NCBI GenBank assembly: GCA_021156175.1
Contig: JAJNBL010000006.1
Coordinates: forward strand, 52,667 to 116,666
DNA: 64,000 nt
Source of the DNA: Rickettsiales bacterium
GTDB taxonomy: Bacteria; Pseudomonadota; Alphaproteobacteria; Rickettsiales; JAJNBL01
Reading direction: 5' to 3'
Shown here: positions 43,363-52,271 of the stretch, piece after piece
How the letters are laid out: each line of letters starts with the position of its first letter
How positions within the stretch are numbered: the stretch's first letter is position 1
Notes under the pieces: model-generated
Seen by the model: only the letters and a program-made list of their open reading frames with translations
Told to the model about the DNA's origin: nothing
Databases searched by the model: none
Made by a program: the position numbers and the translations under genes

Positions 43363-44880
43363 CTACACCTTAAACACAATCCCTTGTGCGAGCGCCGGCG
43401 GTGTACTGCCAAAATAGGTCGTACTGGTCTGGCGGCGCATGTAGTTTTTCCAGGAATCGGAACCGGATTCACGGCCACCGCCGGTTTCTTTCTCGCCTCC
43501 GAAGGCGCCGCCGATTTCTGCACCGCTTGTACCAATATTCACATTAGCAATCCCGCAATCGCTATGCTGTTTGAAATAACCTGCTTCGCGTATATCGGTC
43601 GTAAAGATCGCAGAGGAAAGTCCTTGTGGTACGGCATTATGCATTGCGAGCGCCTCTTCCAGCGTACTATAGGGCATCACATAGAGAATCGGTGCAAAGG
43701 TTTCGTGCAACACGATATCCGTCTGGTGTTTCATCCTCACCAATGCCGGCTCGACATAAAAACCTTCTGGCATGCTGCGTAGCGCAACACGCTTTCCGAA
43801 ATAGACTTCTCCGCCTTCATTTTTTGCCTGATGAAGTGCGTGCTCCATAGCATGGAATGCCTGTTTATCAATGAGTGGCCCGACCAATGTCCCGTCTTTA
43901 AGTGGATCGCCTATTTTCGTTTGGATTGAAGCATAAGCCTGCTGAAGCCGCTCAAATACCTCATCGATAATCGACTCATGCACCAAGGCACGGCGCGTGG
44001 TCGTACAACGCTGTCCGGCCGTCCCAACTGCACCAAACACCACCGATGGCAGGGCGATGGTTAAATCGGCGGATGGCGTGATAATAACGGCGTTATTCCC
44101 CCCAAGTTCAAGCAGAACCCGCCCAAAACGTTTCGCTACATGCGGACTGATTATTTGCCCCATACGGGTACTTCCCGTAGCACTGATGAGCGGAATATGC
44201 GTAGAATGAATGAGACGTTCTCCCGCACCGCTATCGCCGAGAATCAATTGCGATAGGCCTTCTGGAACTGTGATGCCCGTTTTCTGTTCGAATTCCTTGA
44301 TTGCCTCACTCAATAATGCCTCGCAAGCGAGCGCACAGAGCGGCGTTTTCTCCGACGGCTTCCAAAGAACTGAATTCCCACAAACGAGTGCTAATGCAGC
44401 ATTCCATGCCCATACCGCCACGGGGAAATTAAAGGCCGTAATAATCCCAATGGGCCCTAAAGGGAGCCAGTTTTCTTCCATGGTATGCTGTGCGCGCTCA
44501 GACGCAATCGTAAGCCCGTAAAGCTGCCGGGAGAGGCCCACTGCGAAGTCACAAATATCAATCATCTCCTGGACTTCGCCCTTCCCCTCTTCCAGGATCT
44601 TTCCGCATTCGAGTGTCACGAGCCTGCCCAAGCTTTCCTTGTGTTTACGTAACGTATTTCCGAAGATGCGTATCAGTTCTCCACGGCGCGGTGCTGGCAC
44701 TTCCCGCCATATACGAAAAGCTTCTACACTTAGCGCAATACGGTGTTCAATTTCCTCGCGATCATGGAAGCGTAGTCTCGCCATCTCGCTTTGATCAAGC
44801 GGGGAATAGACCGGCAAATCATTTCCCTGATAAGTATTTAACCGTATTCCCACTTCTTTAAGAATTTTATCCGCACGCAT
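43363..44880 (-). CDS. ALDH7-family aldehyde dehydrogenase (aminoadipate semialdehyde dehydrogenase-like)
   Basis: 505 residues. The catalytic Cys292 is in GQRCTTTRRA and the general base Glu258 in LLELGGNNA. The C-terminal block NVNIGTSGAEIGGAFGGEK, ETGGGRESGSDSWK and YMRRQT is the hallmark of ALDH7 (antiquitin, AmaB/PcD), which oxidises alpha-aminoadipate semialdehyde with NAD in lysine breakdown. The N-terminal start DKILKEVGI is short compared with the animal enzymes. It is a cytoplasmic enzyme and the nearest relative, functionally, of the saccharopine-dehydrogenase-like gene at 7869, though 35 kb away. It stands alone on its strand; there is a terminator-bearing gap behind its start. 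Some ALDH7 enzymes protect against betaine or lipid aldehydes, so lysine is likely but not certain. Confidence 0.88.
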   Translation of the reverse strand: MRADKILKEVGIRLNTYQGNDLPVYSPLDQSEMARLRFHDREEIEHRIALSVEAFRIWREVPAPRRGELIRIFGNTLRKHKESLGRLVTLECGKILEEGKGEVQEMIDICDFAVGLSRQLYGLTIASERAQHTMEENWLPLGPIGIITAFNFPVAVWAWNAALALVCGNSVLWKPSEKTPLCALACEALLSEAIKEFEQKTGITVPEGLSQLILGDSGAGERLIHSTHIPLISATGSTRMGQIISPHVAKRFGRVLLELGGNNAVIITPSADLTIALPSVVFGAVGTAGQRCTTTRRALVHESIIDEVFERLQQAYASIQTKIGDPLKDGTLVGPLIDKQAFHAMEHALHQAKNEGGEVYFGKRVALRSMPEGFYVEPALVRMKHQTDIVLHETFAPILYVMPYSTLEEALAMHNAVPQGLSSAIFTTDIREAGYFKQHSDCGIANVNIGTSGAEIGGAFGGEKETGGGRESGSDSWKNYMRRQTSTTYFGSTPPALAQGIVFKV

Positions 44881-44961
44881 ACACTACCTCTTGTTGGGTA
44901 TCTTTTTTCAAAGTAGCCCAAAAAACCTTAGCGGGAGGTTAACAACCTAGGAGGCAATGAG

Positions 44962-44997
44962 AAAATCCCTCCCAGGATTTAACCTGGGAGGGATTTT
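44962..44997 (-). terminator. Strong intrinsic terminator after the 45015 gene
   Basis: AAAATCCCTCCCAGG (44962-44976) and CCTGGGAGGGATTTT (44983-44997) form a 15-bp stem over a 6-nt loop. On the minus strand it ends in T run, right after the stop of the 45015-46226 gene. Its plus-strand face also ends in TTTTT, so it can act in both directions. Confidence 0.9.
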
Positions 44998-45014
44998 TCA
45001 ATAATACGCACCTA

Positions 45015-46226
45015 TTACAACACCCGCCCAGAAACGGTAGGACTAGAACGATTAGCAGTGAGCAAAGCTTGAACAAAAGCTATATCACCTCTCTTACTTT
45101 CAATAGCCAAAGATTTGAGATCCACATCTCTTTTTTCTTGTATGGAACTTTCTTCGACACTGCTTTCACTCTCTGAGCTTTCTGAACTTTCTGAACTTCG
45201 GCTAACGGATTGTCCTTTCTCTAATTCCACATTTGGTGAACCAGGCTGACGTCCACGTGAAACAGGCTCATCAAGAGCAACCTGTTCCTCCGCAGCCAAA
45301 TCAACCGCCCCTCTATCTACGAGCAATTGATCTGCCAGCGCTTCTTGTTCAATCAACTGTTCCTTCCATGGCTTGGTTCCGAACCAGAAACATTTTAGAT
45401 TCGCCAGAAACCCACCTTTAAGGACTTTAAGCTGGTTTTCTGCCCCACGGGATACTTCCGGTTCACGGGATAGTATTTTCTCATTAACATTCTTGAGCGT
45501 CTTACCTATTACCCCTGTTGCGGTACTCTCTTCCGTAAAGTTCTCACCCGCCCCTTCTAGGGAAGCTTTGACGGTATTAAATGCCGCTTTTGGCCCTTCA
45601 TAAAATACACCTCGGAAGGCACCCTTTATGAATCCAAAAGGGGAGAAGTCACGGCTTTTATTAATGTTACGCCCTTGGCTATTGAGTACCGCAGGATGTT
45701 GGACTAGGGAATTTTTACTTACCGCATTCAAGACCCCGGCGACATAACCACCTGCCGCACCTACCGTCGTACCTCCAATAAACGTACCCAATACCACCGT
45801 ACCTACTGCCAAACGGGATACGCCTTTGACTAGCTCCACACCTGCGTCCGCTAACGCTACGCCAGCCTTCTTAAAGCTATTCCGAGAAATTTCAAGCCTG
45901 TCTTCACGTATCTCCTCATCTTTTGTTAACCTCCCGGAGATCCCTTTACCCACGCCCCGTGCCGTAAAGACTAGCGCTTTAACGAGTTGGCCCGCAGAGA
46001 ACAGTGTATTGATAAACGGTGCGGCAAATGCAGAGCCCACGCGTTGCGCTTTGGAATATTCTTTTCCTTCTCGAACCCCCAATATTTCCTCTGATCTAGA
46101 ATCAAGTTCTGCTTCATTCTCTTGAGGCTTCGCACCAAATAATTTTCTCTTTGATGCTAAAAGGCTCTCCGGCGAACCGACCAGACCCTCATTCATTCTT
46201 TTCAACACCTTACGTACACTCGGCAT
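45015..46226 (-). CDS. Glycine/alanine-rich hydrophobic protein with serine-rich tail, paralogue 1
   Basis: 403 residues from ATG 46224-46226, the start with GAGGAG at 7 bases; it also aligns with the start of its neighbour (VRKVLKRMNEGLVGSP versus FTNFLKQVNSGIIGSP). No classical signal peptide. Shared blocks with the gene at 46458 are GSAFAAPFINTLF, a hydrophobic glycine-rich stretch (about 130-170, VGAAGGYVAGVLNAVSKN) and GPKAAFNTVKASLEGAGENF. The C-terminus is highly acidic and Ser-rich (SRSSESSESSESES). The long small-residue stretches resemble glycine-zipper membrane segments, of the kind seen in pore-forming or inclusion-membrane proteins. I do not recognise the family. It is transcribed toward a strong terminator. 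Confidence 0.75.
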   Translation of the reverse strand: MPSVRKVLKRMNEGLVGSPESLLASKRKLFGAKPQENEAELDSRSEEILGVREGKEYSKAQRVGSAFAAPFINTLFSAGQLVKALVFTARGVGKGISGRLTKDEEIREDRLEISRNSFKKAGVALADAGVELVKGVSRLAVGTVVLGTFIGGTTVGAAGGYVAGVLNAVSKNSLVQHPAVLNSQGRNINKSRDFSPFGFIKGAFRGVFYEGPKAAFNTVKASLEGAGENFTEESTATGVIGKTLKNVNEKILSREPEVSRGAENQLKVLKGGFLANLKCFWFGTKPWKEQLIEQEALADQLLVDRGAVDLAAEEQVALDEPVSRGRQPGSPNVELEKGQSVSRSSESSESSESESSVEESSIQEKRDVDLKSLAIESKRGDIAFVQALLTANRSSPTVSGRVL

Positions 46227-46402
46227 AAACATACTCCTCTTTAACCAATTTCCTGAATCACAAAGTGGGATTTTTATACAACCCCGTCTTGAAACCAGTC
46301 GTACAACCATGGGTATAGGAAATACATTCGTCTTGCTGTTGCTTCTTATAAAGGTTCTGTTGATGCCGGTGTATTTTGGTTTTTTTGAGGGGGATTGAAG
46401 GC

Positions 46403-46436
46403 AAAAAAAATCCCTCCTAGGTTGCCAAAGGAGGGA
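46403..46436 (-). terminator. Intrinsic terminator after the 46458 gene
   Basis: Minus strand: TCCCTCCT / AGGAGGGA arms with a 10-nt loop followed by eight T. It separates the two tandem paralogues and leaves the 45015 gene needing its own promoter. Confidence 0.88.
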
Positions 46437-46457
46437 TGTGAAGGATGTGATAGCTGT

Positions 46458-47594
46458 TTAGCTTTTTTCCCTACTAGATTCGGTTCCGCTGTCTCTGCTG
46501 CTGCTCAAGCGCGATGCAGCACCGCTTATAATTCCATTGTCTCTAGAAGAGTCTGAATCATCACGAGAATCCAATGAATCCATCGAAGCACCCACGTTTC
46601 CTGCTCTTTGAGCCTGTCTTATCGTATGCCCCTGTCTATTGGGTGCAATCTCTCCATAAGCTGGTTTTTTGTCCCCTACGATTTTGCGCATCAATTTTGA
46701 CGACTTTTCAAACTGATCCGCGAAGCGATTCGCGTTTGTAAATAAACCGCCCTTACTCAATTCATAATGAGGAACAGGCGTCATGACCACTAAGCTCCCT
46801 TGATCGTCCAACCCCTCAAATTTACGGGTTTCTGTCACAAGATGAACCTTTTTATAACCACGGGAAATAACATCCTGATTTACGCGAGAAGCCCCTTTCG
46901 TAAAGAACCCGGTGAGGGTGACGTCTTGTGTCGTTCCGTTAGAATCGGGACCAAACGCATCCCCTGCTCCCAGCACGGCAGCTTTAGCGGTATTAAACGC
47001 CGCTTTTGGTCCATGCTTAAAAGGACCACTCAGGAACAGCCCCCGACAGAATCCACTGAAAGAAAAGCTATAGCCTTGATTCTTCTGGTGTCCCTTACGA
47101 TCAAATTTAGGGCCTTTCTCATCTGCCCGATCAAACATATTTTTAGCGATCGCATTACCCCATCCCGCAACATAAGCACCTACCGCGGCAACTGCCGTAG
47201 CTGCAACAAATACGCCCAATGCTGCCGCACCACCGACTAAGCGTCCAACGCCTTTACCAAGCTCAGTTCCTGCATTTTTCAGTGATTGAAGTGCCTCAGC
47301 ACCATTTCCTTGTATGACGAAATAAGGGCTTCTCGCTAATTCTGCGAATCCGATACCAAGATTCACAAACGGTGCAGCAAATGCGGCGCCAATACCCAGC
47401 GCTTTTTCTTTCGCATGACCTTTTTTAGCGGCTGCTGGAGCTATAACAGGTGCAGCAACGGGTGCAGCGGGAGCAGCCCCTGCAGGAGCGGCAGCAGTAC
47501 GAGTTACCATCGCAATGGATTCTTTTATATCTTTTGGCGATCCAATGATCCCTGAATTTACTTGCTTCAGGAAATTAGTAAAAGCATTTGGCAT
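46458..47594 (-). CDS. Glycine/alanine-rich hydrophobic protein with serine-rich tail, paralogue 2
   Basis: 378 residues from ATG with GGGAGAG upstream. An Ala/Pro-rich segment (PAGAAPAAPVAAPV) at about 36-55 precedes a lysine patch. Two small-residue hydrophobic stretches follow: GIGAAFAAPFVNLGIG and the longer GGAAALGVFVAATAVAAVG with GAYVAGWGNAIAKN. The block HGPKAAFNTAKAAVLGAGDAFG matches the neighbour. The end is Ser/Asp/Arg-rich (SLDSRDDSDSSRD...SSSRDSGTESSREKS). No signal peptide. A strong TTGACA/TATTAT promoter precedes it and an intrinsic terminator follows, so it is a well-expressed single-gene unit. Related function to its neighbour is likely, possibly surface-exposed or secreted; unknown. 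Confidence 0.78.
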   Translation of the reverse strand: MPNAFTNFLKQVNSGIIGSPKDIKESIAMVTRTAAAPAGAAPAAPVAAPVIAPAAAKKGHAKEKALGIGAAFAAPFVNLGIGFAELARSPYFVIQGNGAEALQSLKNAGTELGKGVGRLVGGAAALGVFVAATAVAAVGAYVAGWGNAIAKNMFDRADEKGPKFDRKGHQKNQGYSFSFSGFCRGLFLSGPFKHGPKAAFNTAKAAVLGAGDAFGPDSNGTTQDVTLTGFFTKGASRVNQDVISRGYKKVHLVTETRKFEGLDDQGSLVVMTPVPHYELSKGGLFTNANRFADQFEKSSKLMRKIVGDKKPAYGEIAPNRQGHTIRQAQRAGNVGASMDSLDSRDDSDSSRDNGIISGAASRLSSSRDSGTESSREKS

Positions 47595-47635
47595 GGGAAC
47601 TCTCCCTTCGGGTTATAGTGTTTTGAACGCCCTTA

Positions 47636-47664
47636 ATAATAGTTAATATCCAGAGAGATGTCAA
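47636..47664 (-). promoter_or_regulatory. Strong sigma-70-type promoter for the 46458 gene
   Basis: Perfect TTGACA (47659-47664) and TATTAT (47636-47641) with 17 nt between, on the minus strand, about 40 bases before the start codon at 47594. Confidence 0.85.
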
Positions 47665-47811
47665 TCTAAACCCTATATTCTTTAATATTATAGATCCCTT
47701 TAGCCGCTTTCCTTTAACCCCTAATTTATCCTTCCCCCCGATATACAACCTATAGTAAAATAAAGGCTTCCTGGAAGAAACTACACATACTATAAGTTGT
47801 ACATCTTATTT

Positions 47812-48090
47812 CTAGTATCCCTTATACAGCTCTAGCATGGATTTCGTTACATCCTTTGGGTAGCAGATTGGTTTTTCTCCGTTCGGACGGCTATAGGCAC
47901 TACGCTTCCCACAGGTCCGGCCTGCTTTGTTAATGCTATAGGGACAAGGACATCCCCCCGAATATTGGGATAGGGAATTTTGAATAATTTCTTCTTTAAT
48001 CTGCTCATCCGTTGCAGCAAAAGCCGGTATGCTGACCAGAAAACAAACAACCGCCAAAAAGAATGGAACAAAACGTAATACACGGTCCAT
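47812..48090 (-). CDS. Small secreted cysteine-rich protein
   Basis: 92 residues. A signal peptide covers about 1-25 (FLVSIPAFAA). The mature chain of about 67 residues has CPCPYSINKAGRTCGKRSAYSR and ICYPKDVT (in part), that is, Cys-x-Cys, a lone Cys and another Cys, which in the periplasm should form two disulfides. The CPCPY and G..CG..SAY.RP pattern is a recurring small periplasmic family of unknown function. It is encoded between the paralogue pair and rnhA, reading the same way. Very short, so confidence in function is low, but coding and secretion look real. Confidence 0.75.
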   Translation of the reverse strand: MDRVLRFVPFFLAVVCFLVSIPAFAATDEQIKEEIIQNSLSQYSGGCPCPYSINKAGRTCGKRSAYSRPNGEKPICYPKDVTKSMLELYKGY

Positions 48091-48159
48091 TATTTACTCT
48101 CGATGGGCTAGTGGAAGTTCCCATAGTGACTGTACTACTCTTTCAGGGCTGGGTCTATT

Positions 48160-48594
48160 TTATATGCGCTTTATGGCTTCCCGCGCGAGTGTATCCGCCC
48201 GTTCGTTTTCGGGATGACCTGCATGGCCCTTAACCCAATGCCAGGCAATCTGATGCCGTGCGCATTCTTCTTCTAATGCCTGCCATAAATCGACATTCTT
48301 GACGGGCTTCTTGGCCGATGTCTTCCAACCATTTTTCTTCCAGCCTTCAATCCATTGGGTAATTCCCTGGCGGACATATTCGCTATCGGTATAAAGATCG
48401 ATGGTCGAGGAGCGTTTCAGCGCTTTGAGCGATTCAATCGCCGCCATCAATTCCATCCGGTTATTGGTGGTATCGGCTTCACCACCGGAAAGTTCTTTCA
48501 CCGCGTCCTTATAAAACAGCACCGCTCCCCACCCTCCTGGACCAGGATTGCCGGAGCATGCGCCGTCAGTATAGATACGAACTGTATTTTTCAT
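48160..48594 (-). CDS. rnhA: Ribonuclease HI
   Basis: 144 residues. The DEDD core is present: Asp10 ([16 protein letters not shown]), Glu in [13 protein letters not shown], Asp in YTDSEYV and the final Asp in NERADTLA, plus [11 protein letters not shown]. It degrades the RNA strand of RNA-DNA hybrids from R-loops and primers. Length is normal. It lies 48 bases after the glpD stop on the same strand; whether it shares the glpD transcript is open. Confidence 0.97.
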   Translation of the reverse strand: MKNTVRIYTDGACSGNPGPGGWGAVLFYKDAVKELSGGEADTTNNRMELMAAIESLKALKRSSTIDLYTDSEYVRQGITQWIEGWKKNGWKTSAKKPVKNVDLWQALEEECARHQIAWHWVKGHAGHPENERADTLAREAIKRI

Positions 48595-48642
48595 GGGAGG
48601 AAGTTATACAATGGGGAAGCGTTCTTCGCCAGCGAAGAAATA

Positions 48643-50145
48643 TTATCGCTTCAGATAGTCCTCGAGCAGTTGATACGTGCTCTTTGGAACCCTCACTCCA
48701 AGCCACGTCCGGCGCTTGAGGATATCCTCTGCGGTCTTTGCCCATTCGTATTTCTTTAAGTACGCAATTTCCGCCTCGTAAAGATGGAAACCTTCGCTGA
48801 TATCCCTTCCCAATCCGCGCAGTGATGAAGCCTCTTGTAAGATTTTATGGCAGAAGGTGCCATAATGCGAGACATAGCGTCGTGCGAGTGCCTCGGGAAG
48901 CCAAGGATATGTCTCACGGATCGACTCTGCGTAAGCCGCCACATTTCCATGCGGAATATTTCCTCCAGGAAGTGGTGTTTTATGCGTCCAGTCCGGTGCT
49001 TGGCAATGGAGATAAGAAGCAATCTTATTCGTTGCTTCCTGCCCTAACCGCCTATAAGTCGTAAGCTTCCCACCCCACACATTTAAGAGTGGTGCCGTCC
49101 CTTTAAAGTCCTTCCACTCGAGACTATAATCGCGCGATGCTTTGGCTGCTGCTTTTTTACTTTTCTCATACAGTGGACGCACACCTGCATAGCTTGCCAC
49201 GACATCGCTTGGCGTCACAGGGCGCGCAAGGTAACGGTTCACGGCATCACATAAATATTGAATTTCTGCATCGGTAATCACCGCATCTTCCGGCTTGCCC
49301 AAATACTCCACATCGGTTGTACCGATAAGCGTGAAATCTTCCTCAAATGGCAGCATAAAAATCACGCGTTTATCGGTATTTTGGAGCATATAGGCAGAAT
49401 TATGCGTATGGAGCCGTGGCACAATAATATGGCTTCCTTTCACCAGTCGAAAATTTGGTTCCTTTCGCGTATGTAATGTTTCTTCCAAGAACTGGTTTGC
49501 CCACGGACCGGTCGCATTTACTAATACTTGCGCCTGGATATGTTGAGATTGTCCTTCTTCGTTTACCAGTTCAATATCCCAGTAGCCTTCTTCACGAGTG
49601 GCAGATTTGCAGGCTGTGCGTGGGCAGATGATTGCTCCTAAACGCTCTGCATCCATTGCATTGAGTATCACGAGCCGTGCATCTTTTACCCAGCAATCAG
49701 AATACGTAAATCCTTTGACAAACTGGTGCTGCAATATCGCACCCGCTTCATGGGAAATCAAATCCACCGCACCCGAAGCTGGCAACAACTCGCGCGCACC
49801 TAAATGGTCGTATAGGAAAAGACCAAGCCTCACCATCCAGGTGGAGCGGATGCCGGGCATATGCGGCAAGATGAATTGTAAAGGAGATACAATATGGGGC
49901 GCTGCACGTAAGATCACTTCGCGTTCTTTCAGCGATTCGCGGACTAACCCAAAGGCATAATGCTCTAAGTACCGCAATCCGCCGTGAATTAATTTGCTGC
50001 TTGCAGAAGATGTGCCGCTGGCTAAATCGCCTTTCTCGCATAACAACACGCGCAAACCTCTCCCCGCAGCATCACGGGCAATACTGACGCCGTTGATCCC
50101 GCCGCCGACAATAACAATATCGAAAGGTTCATTACTCCAGGGCAT
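48643..50145 (-). CDS. glpD: Glycerol-3-phosphate dehydrogenase (FAD)
   Basis: 500 residues. The FAD-binding GGGINGVSIARDAAGRG is at the N-terminus, followed by SASSKLIHGGLRYLE, the substrate region RFTxVG-type motif (TLIGTTDVEY) and GGKLTTYR near residue 360, then the C-terminal alpha domain. It oxidises glycerol-3-phosphate to dihydroxyacetone phosphate on the inner face of the membrane and feeds electrons to quinone. It is divergent from glpK, which makes its substrate; the 79-base gap carries a TATAAT on the glpK side. No glpF or glpR is nearby. Confidence 0.96.
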   Translation of the reverse strand: MPWSNEPFDIVIVGGGINGVSIARDAAGRGLRVLLCEKGDLASGTSSASSKLIHGGLRYLEHYAFGLVRESLKEREVILRAAPHIVSPLQFILPHMPGIRSTWMVRLGLFLYDHLGARELLPASGAVDLISHEAGAILQHQFVKGFTYSDCWVKDARLVILNAMDAERLGAIICPRTACKSATREEGYWDIELVNEEGQSQHIQAQVLVNATGPWANQFLEETLHTRKEPNFRLVKGSHIIVPRLHTHNSAYMLQNTDKRVIFMLPFEEDFTLIGTTDVEYLGKPEDAVITDAEIQYLCDAVNRYLARPVTPSDVVASYAGVRPLYEKSKKAAAKASRDYSLEWKDFKGTAPLLNVWGGKLTTYRRLGQEATNKIASYLHCQAPDWTHKTPLPGGNIPHGNVAAYAESIRETYPWLPEALARRYVSHYGTFCHKILQEASSLRGLGRDISEGFHLYEAEIAYLKKYEWAKTAEDILKRRTWLGVRVPKSTYQLLEDYLKR

Positions 50146-50224
50146 AGTATGCCTTTGTCATTCCTTCTTTACTTATTTGTCCTATAATGCAACCTGTGGA
50201 TTAACAAATCATAAAGGATCCTAG

Positions 50225-51715
50225 ATGGAATCCTATCTCCTGGCGATTGACGAAGGAACCACGAGCAGCCGTGCGATTGTCTTTGATGCCAAGGGCGAAA
50301 TTGTTTCGCTTGCTCAAACCGAATTCACACAACATTATCCGAATAATGGTTGGGTAGAACACGACCCGGAAGAACTATGGGAAGCAACACTCAATGTCTG
50401 CCGGAAAGCCATAAGTGAAGCAGGCAGGCCTATTGCTTCGATTGGGATTACAAATCAACGCGAAACGACCGTCATTTGGGAGCGTAAATCCGGACAAGCT
50501 ATTTATCCTGCGATTGTCTGGCAAGATCGCAGAACCGCAGAGATGTGCGAGCAACTTAAAGCCGCTGGCCATGAGAAAATAATCCACCGGAAAACCGGGC
50601 TACTGCTTGATCCTTATTTCTCTGCTACCAAGATCGCATGGATACTGGATAATGTCAAAGGTGCGCGTGCACGAGCGGAAAATGGCGAACTTGCCTTTGG
50701 GACGATTGATACGTTCATTCTTTGGCGACTCACGGAAGCTAAAGTCCACGCAACCGACGCGACGAATGCGTCGCGCACTTCCCTGTTTAACATCAACACG
50801 CAACAATGGGACGATGCGCTGTTAAAGCTTTTCAACATCCCGGCGTCATTACTGCCGGAAGTGAAAGATTCCGCAGCAGATTTCGGCACCACACGATTGC
50901 TTACGGAAGATAAAAGCGCGATTGCGATTGGCGGGATTGCAGGCGATCAACAAGCCGCAACGATTGGCCAGGCCTGTTTTGCACCCGGGATGGTAAAGAG
51001 CACTTACGGCACCGGCTGTTTTATGGTTGCGAATACCGGCGATACACCCTGTTATTCCCAACATCAATTATTGACGACCATTGCCTATCGGCTTAACGGC
51101 AAACCTACTTACGCACTCGAAGGTTCTATCTTTATTGCGGGTGCCGCAGTGCAATGGTTGCGGGATAAATTGCATCTTATCACGCATGCAAAAGAAACGG
51201 ATGCATTAGCAGCAAGCTTATCCGATAACTGCGGTGTGTATCTTGTCCCCGCCTTTACTGGGCTAGGCGCACCGCACTGGGATGCAAATGCACGCGGTGC
51301 AATATTTGGCGTTACGCGCGATACCGGCATTGCAGAGATTGTCCGTGCTACGCTCGAGTCTGTTGTCTATCAAACCTGCGATTTGCTTAATGCCATGGCA
51401 AAAGATGGGCTTTCGCTGCATTCGCTTCGCGTGGATGGTGGAATGGTGAAAAGTGATTGGCTTTGTCAGTTCTTAAGTGATATGGGAAATGTTTCCGTGA
51501 AGCAACCCAAAGTACTCGAAACTACCGCATGGGGAGCAGTATGCCTCGCCGGGCTTCAAGCCGGAATTTATCGTGATCTTGAAGATATTTCCGCATTGTG
51601 GCTGGAGACGAAGATATTTACTCCTTCTGAAGAAGGTCGTCATCGGAAAACTTTGCTGGTACAATGGGACAAAGCCGTTGCGGCCGCACGCCAGTTTTCT
51701 GGATCACAAGGGTAG
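50225..51715 (+). CDS. glpK: Glycerol kinase
   Basis: 496 residues. The FGGY-family start is [16 protein letters not shown]; the second phosphate motif and [20 protein letters not shown], together with [17 protein letters not shown] near residue 400, are typical of GlpK. It phosphorylates glycerol with ATP to glycerol-3-phosphate in the cytoplasm, the substrate of divergent GlpD. A TATAAT at 50183-50188 and AAAGGATCC before ATG suggest its own promoter and ribosome site. Length is normal. The retropepsin-like gene follows 10 bases on. Confidence 0.96.
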   Translation: MESYLLAIDEGTTSSRAIVFDAKGEIVSLAQTEFTQHYPNNGWVEHDPEELWEATLNVCRKAISEAGRPIASIGITNQRETTVIWERKSGQAIYPAIVWQDRRTAEMCEQLKAAGHEKIIHRKTGLLLDPYFSATKIAWILDNVKGARARAENGELAFGTIDTFILWRLTEAKVHATDATNASRTSLFNINTQQWDDALLKLFNIPASLLPEVKDSAADFGTTRLLTEDKSAIAIGGIAGDQQAATIGQACFAPGMVKSTYGTGCFMVANTGDTPCYSQHQLLTTIAYRLNGKPTYALEGSIFIAGAAVQWLRDKLHLITHAKETDALAASLSDNCGVYLVPAFTGLGAPHWDANARGAIFGVTRDTGIAEIVRATLESVVYQTCDLLNAMAKDGLSLHSLRVDGGMVKSDWLCQFLSDMGNVSVKQPKVLETTAWGAVCLAGLQAGIYRDLEDISALWLETKIFTPSEEGRHRKTLLVQWDKAVAAARQFSGSQG

Positions 51716-51725
51716 GAGACAGATA

Positions 51726-52202
51726 TTGGAATCGAAAAAAAAGATTAACCGCACCATCATCGGCTGGGAAGAATGGTGTGCGCTTCCCGAACTTAACCTT
51801 CCTGCAATCAAGGCAAAGGTGGATACGGGCGCGAAAACGTCTGCACTCCATGCGTTTAATATCCGTACATTCTCAGACGGAGGAATGGATTACGTGAGCT
51901 TCGATATGCATCCTTTACAAAAAAACAGCCAGCTCGTAGTTACGTCCGTTGCACCGATCATTGATAGACGATTTGTCTCCGACTCCGGCGGGAACCGCGA
52001 GAAACGTTTGGTGATTAGAACACCGGTACTCTTAAAAAATACACGTTTTGATATTGAACTTACCCTCACTAACCGAGACACAATGGCGTTTCGAATGTTA
52101 CTCGGGCGCCAGGCGCTCAGAAAAGGAAAGTTTCTTGTAAGTGCGGGGAAATCTTGCCTTTTAGGAAAATATAGCCCAGAACAAGCACGGTCGTTTTATT
52201 AA
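51726..52202 (+). CDS. RimB-like putative ATP-dependent zinc protease (COG4067)
   Basis: 158 residues from TTG 51726, which has AGGAG at 7 bases; the frame also extends upstream into glpK, but that part does not match the family. The catalytic signature is DTGAKTSALHA, a retropepsin-like aspartate motif, at about residue 32; later blocks are VLLKNTRFDIELTLTNRD and MLLGRQALRKGKFLV, with the end ARSFY. COG4067 proteins were called ATP-dependent zinc proteases, but their fold is aspartic-protease-like. In E. coli a relative (RimB) trims the glutamates that RimK adds to S6. The rimK gene follows 70 bases downstream, so a linked role in ribosome modification is likely here. Confidence 0.8.
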   Translation: MESKKKINRTIIGWEEWCALPELNLPAIKAKVDTGAKTSALHAFNIRTFSDGGMDYVSFDMHPLQKNSQLVVTSVAPIIDRRFVSDSGGNREKRLVIRTPVLLKNTRFDIELTLTNRDTMAFRMLLGRQALRKGKFLVSAGKSCLLGKYSPEQARSFY

Positions 52203-52271
52203 AAGAGACTGCCTCACTCTCATAAACTGTGTTATACCTTGAATTTGATCTTTTTTAGGAACTGTTGAATC

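Noticed and set aside
45160..45210. Serine-codon repeats in the 45015 gene considered as a CRISPR or minisatellite
   Set aside because: They are short codon-level repeats for SSES and do not have unit and spacer structure. No CRISPR array was seen in the window.
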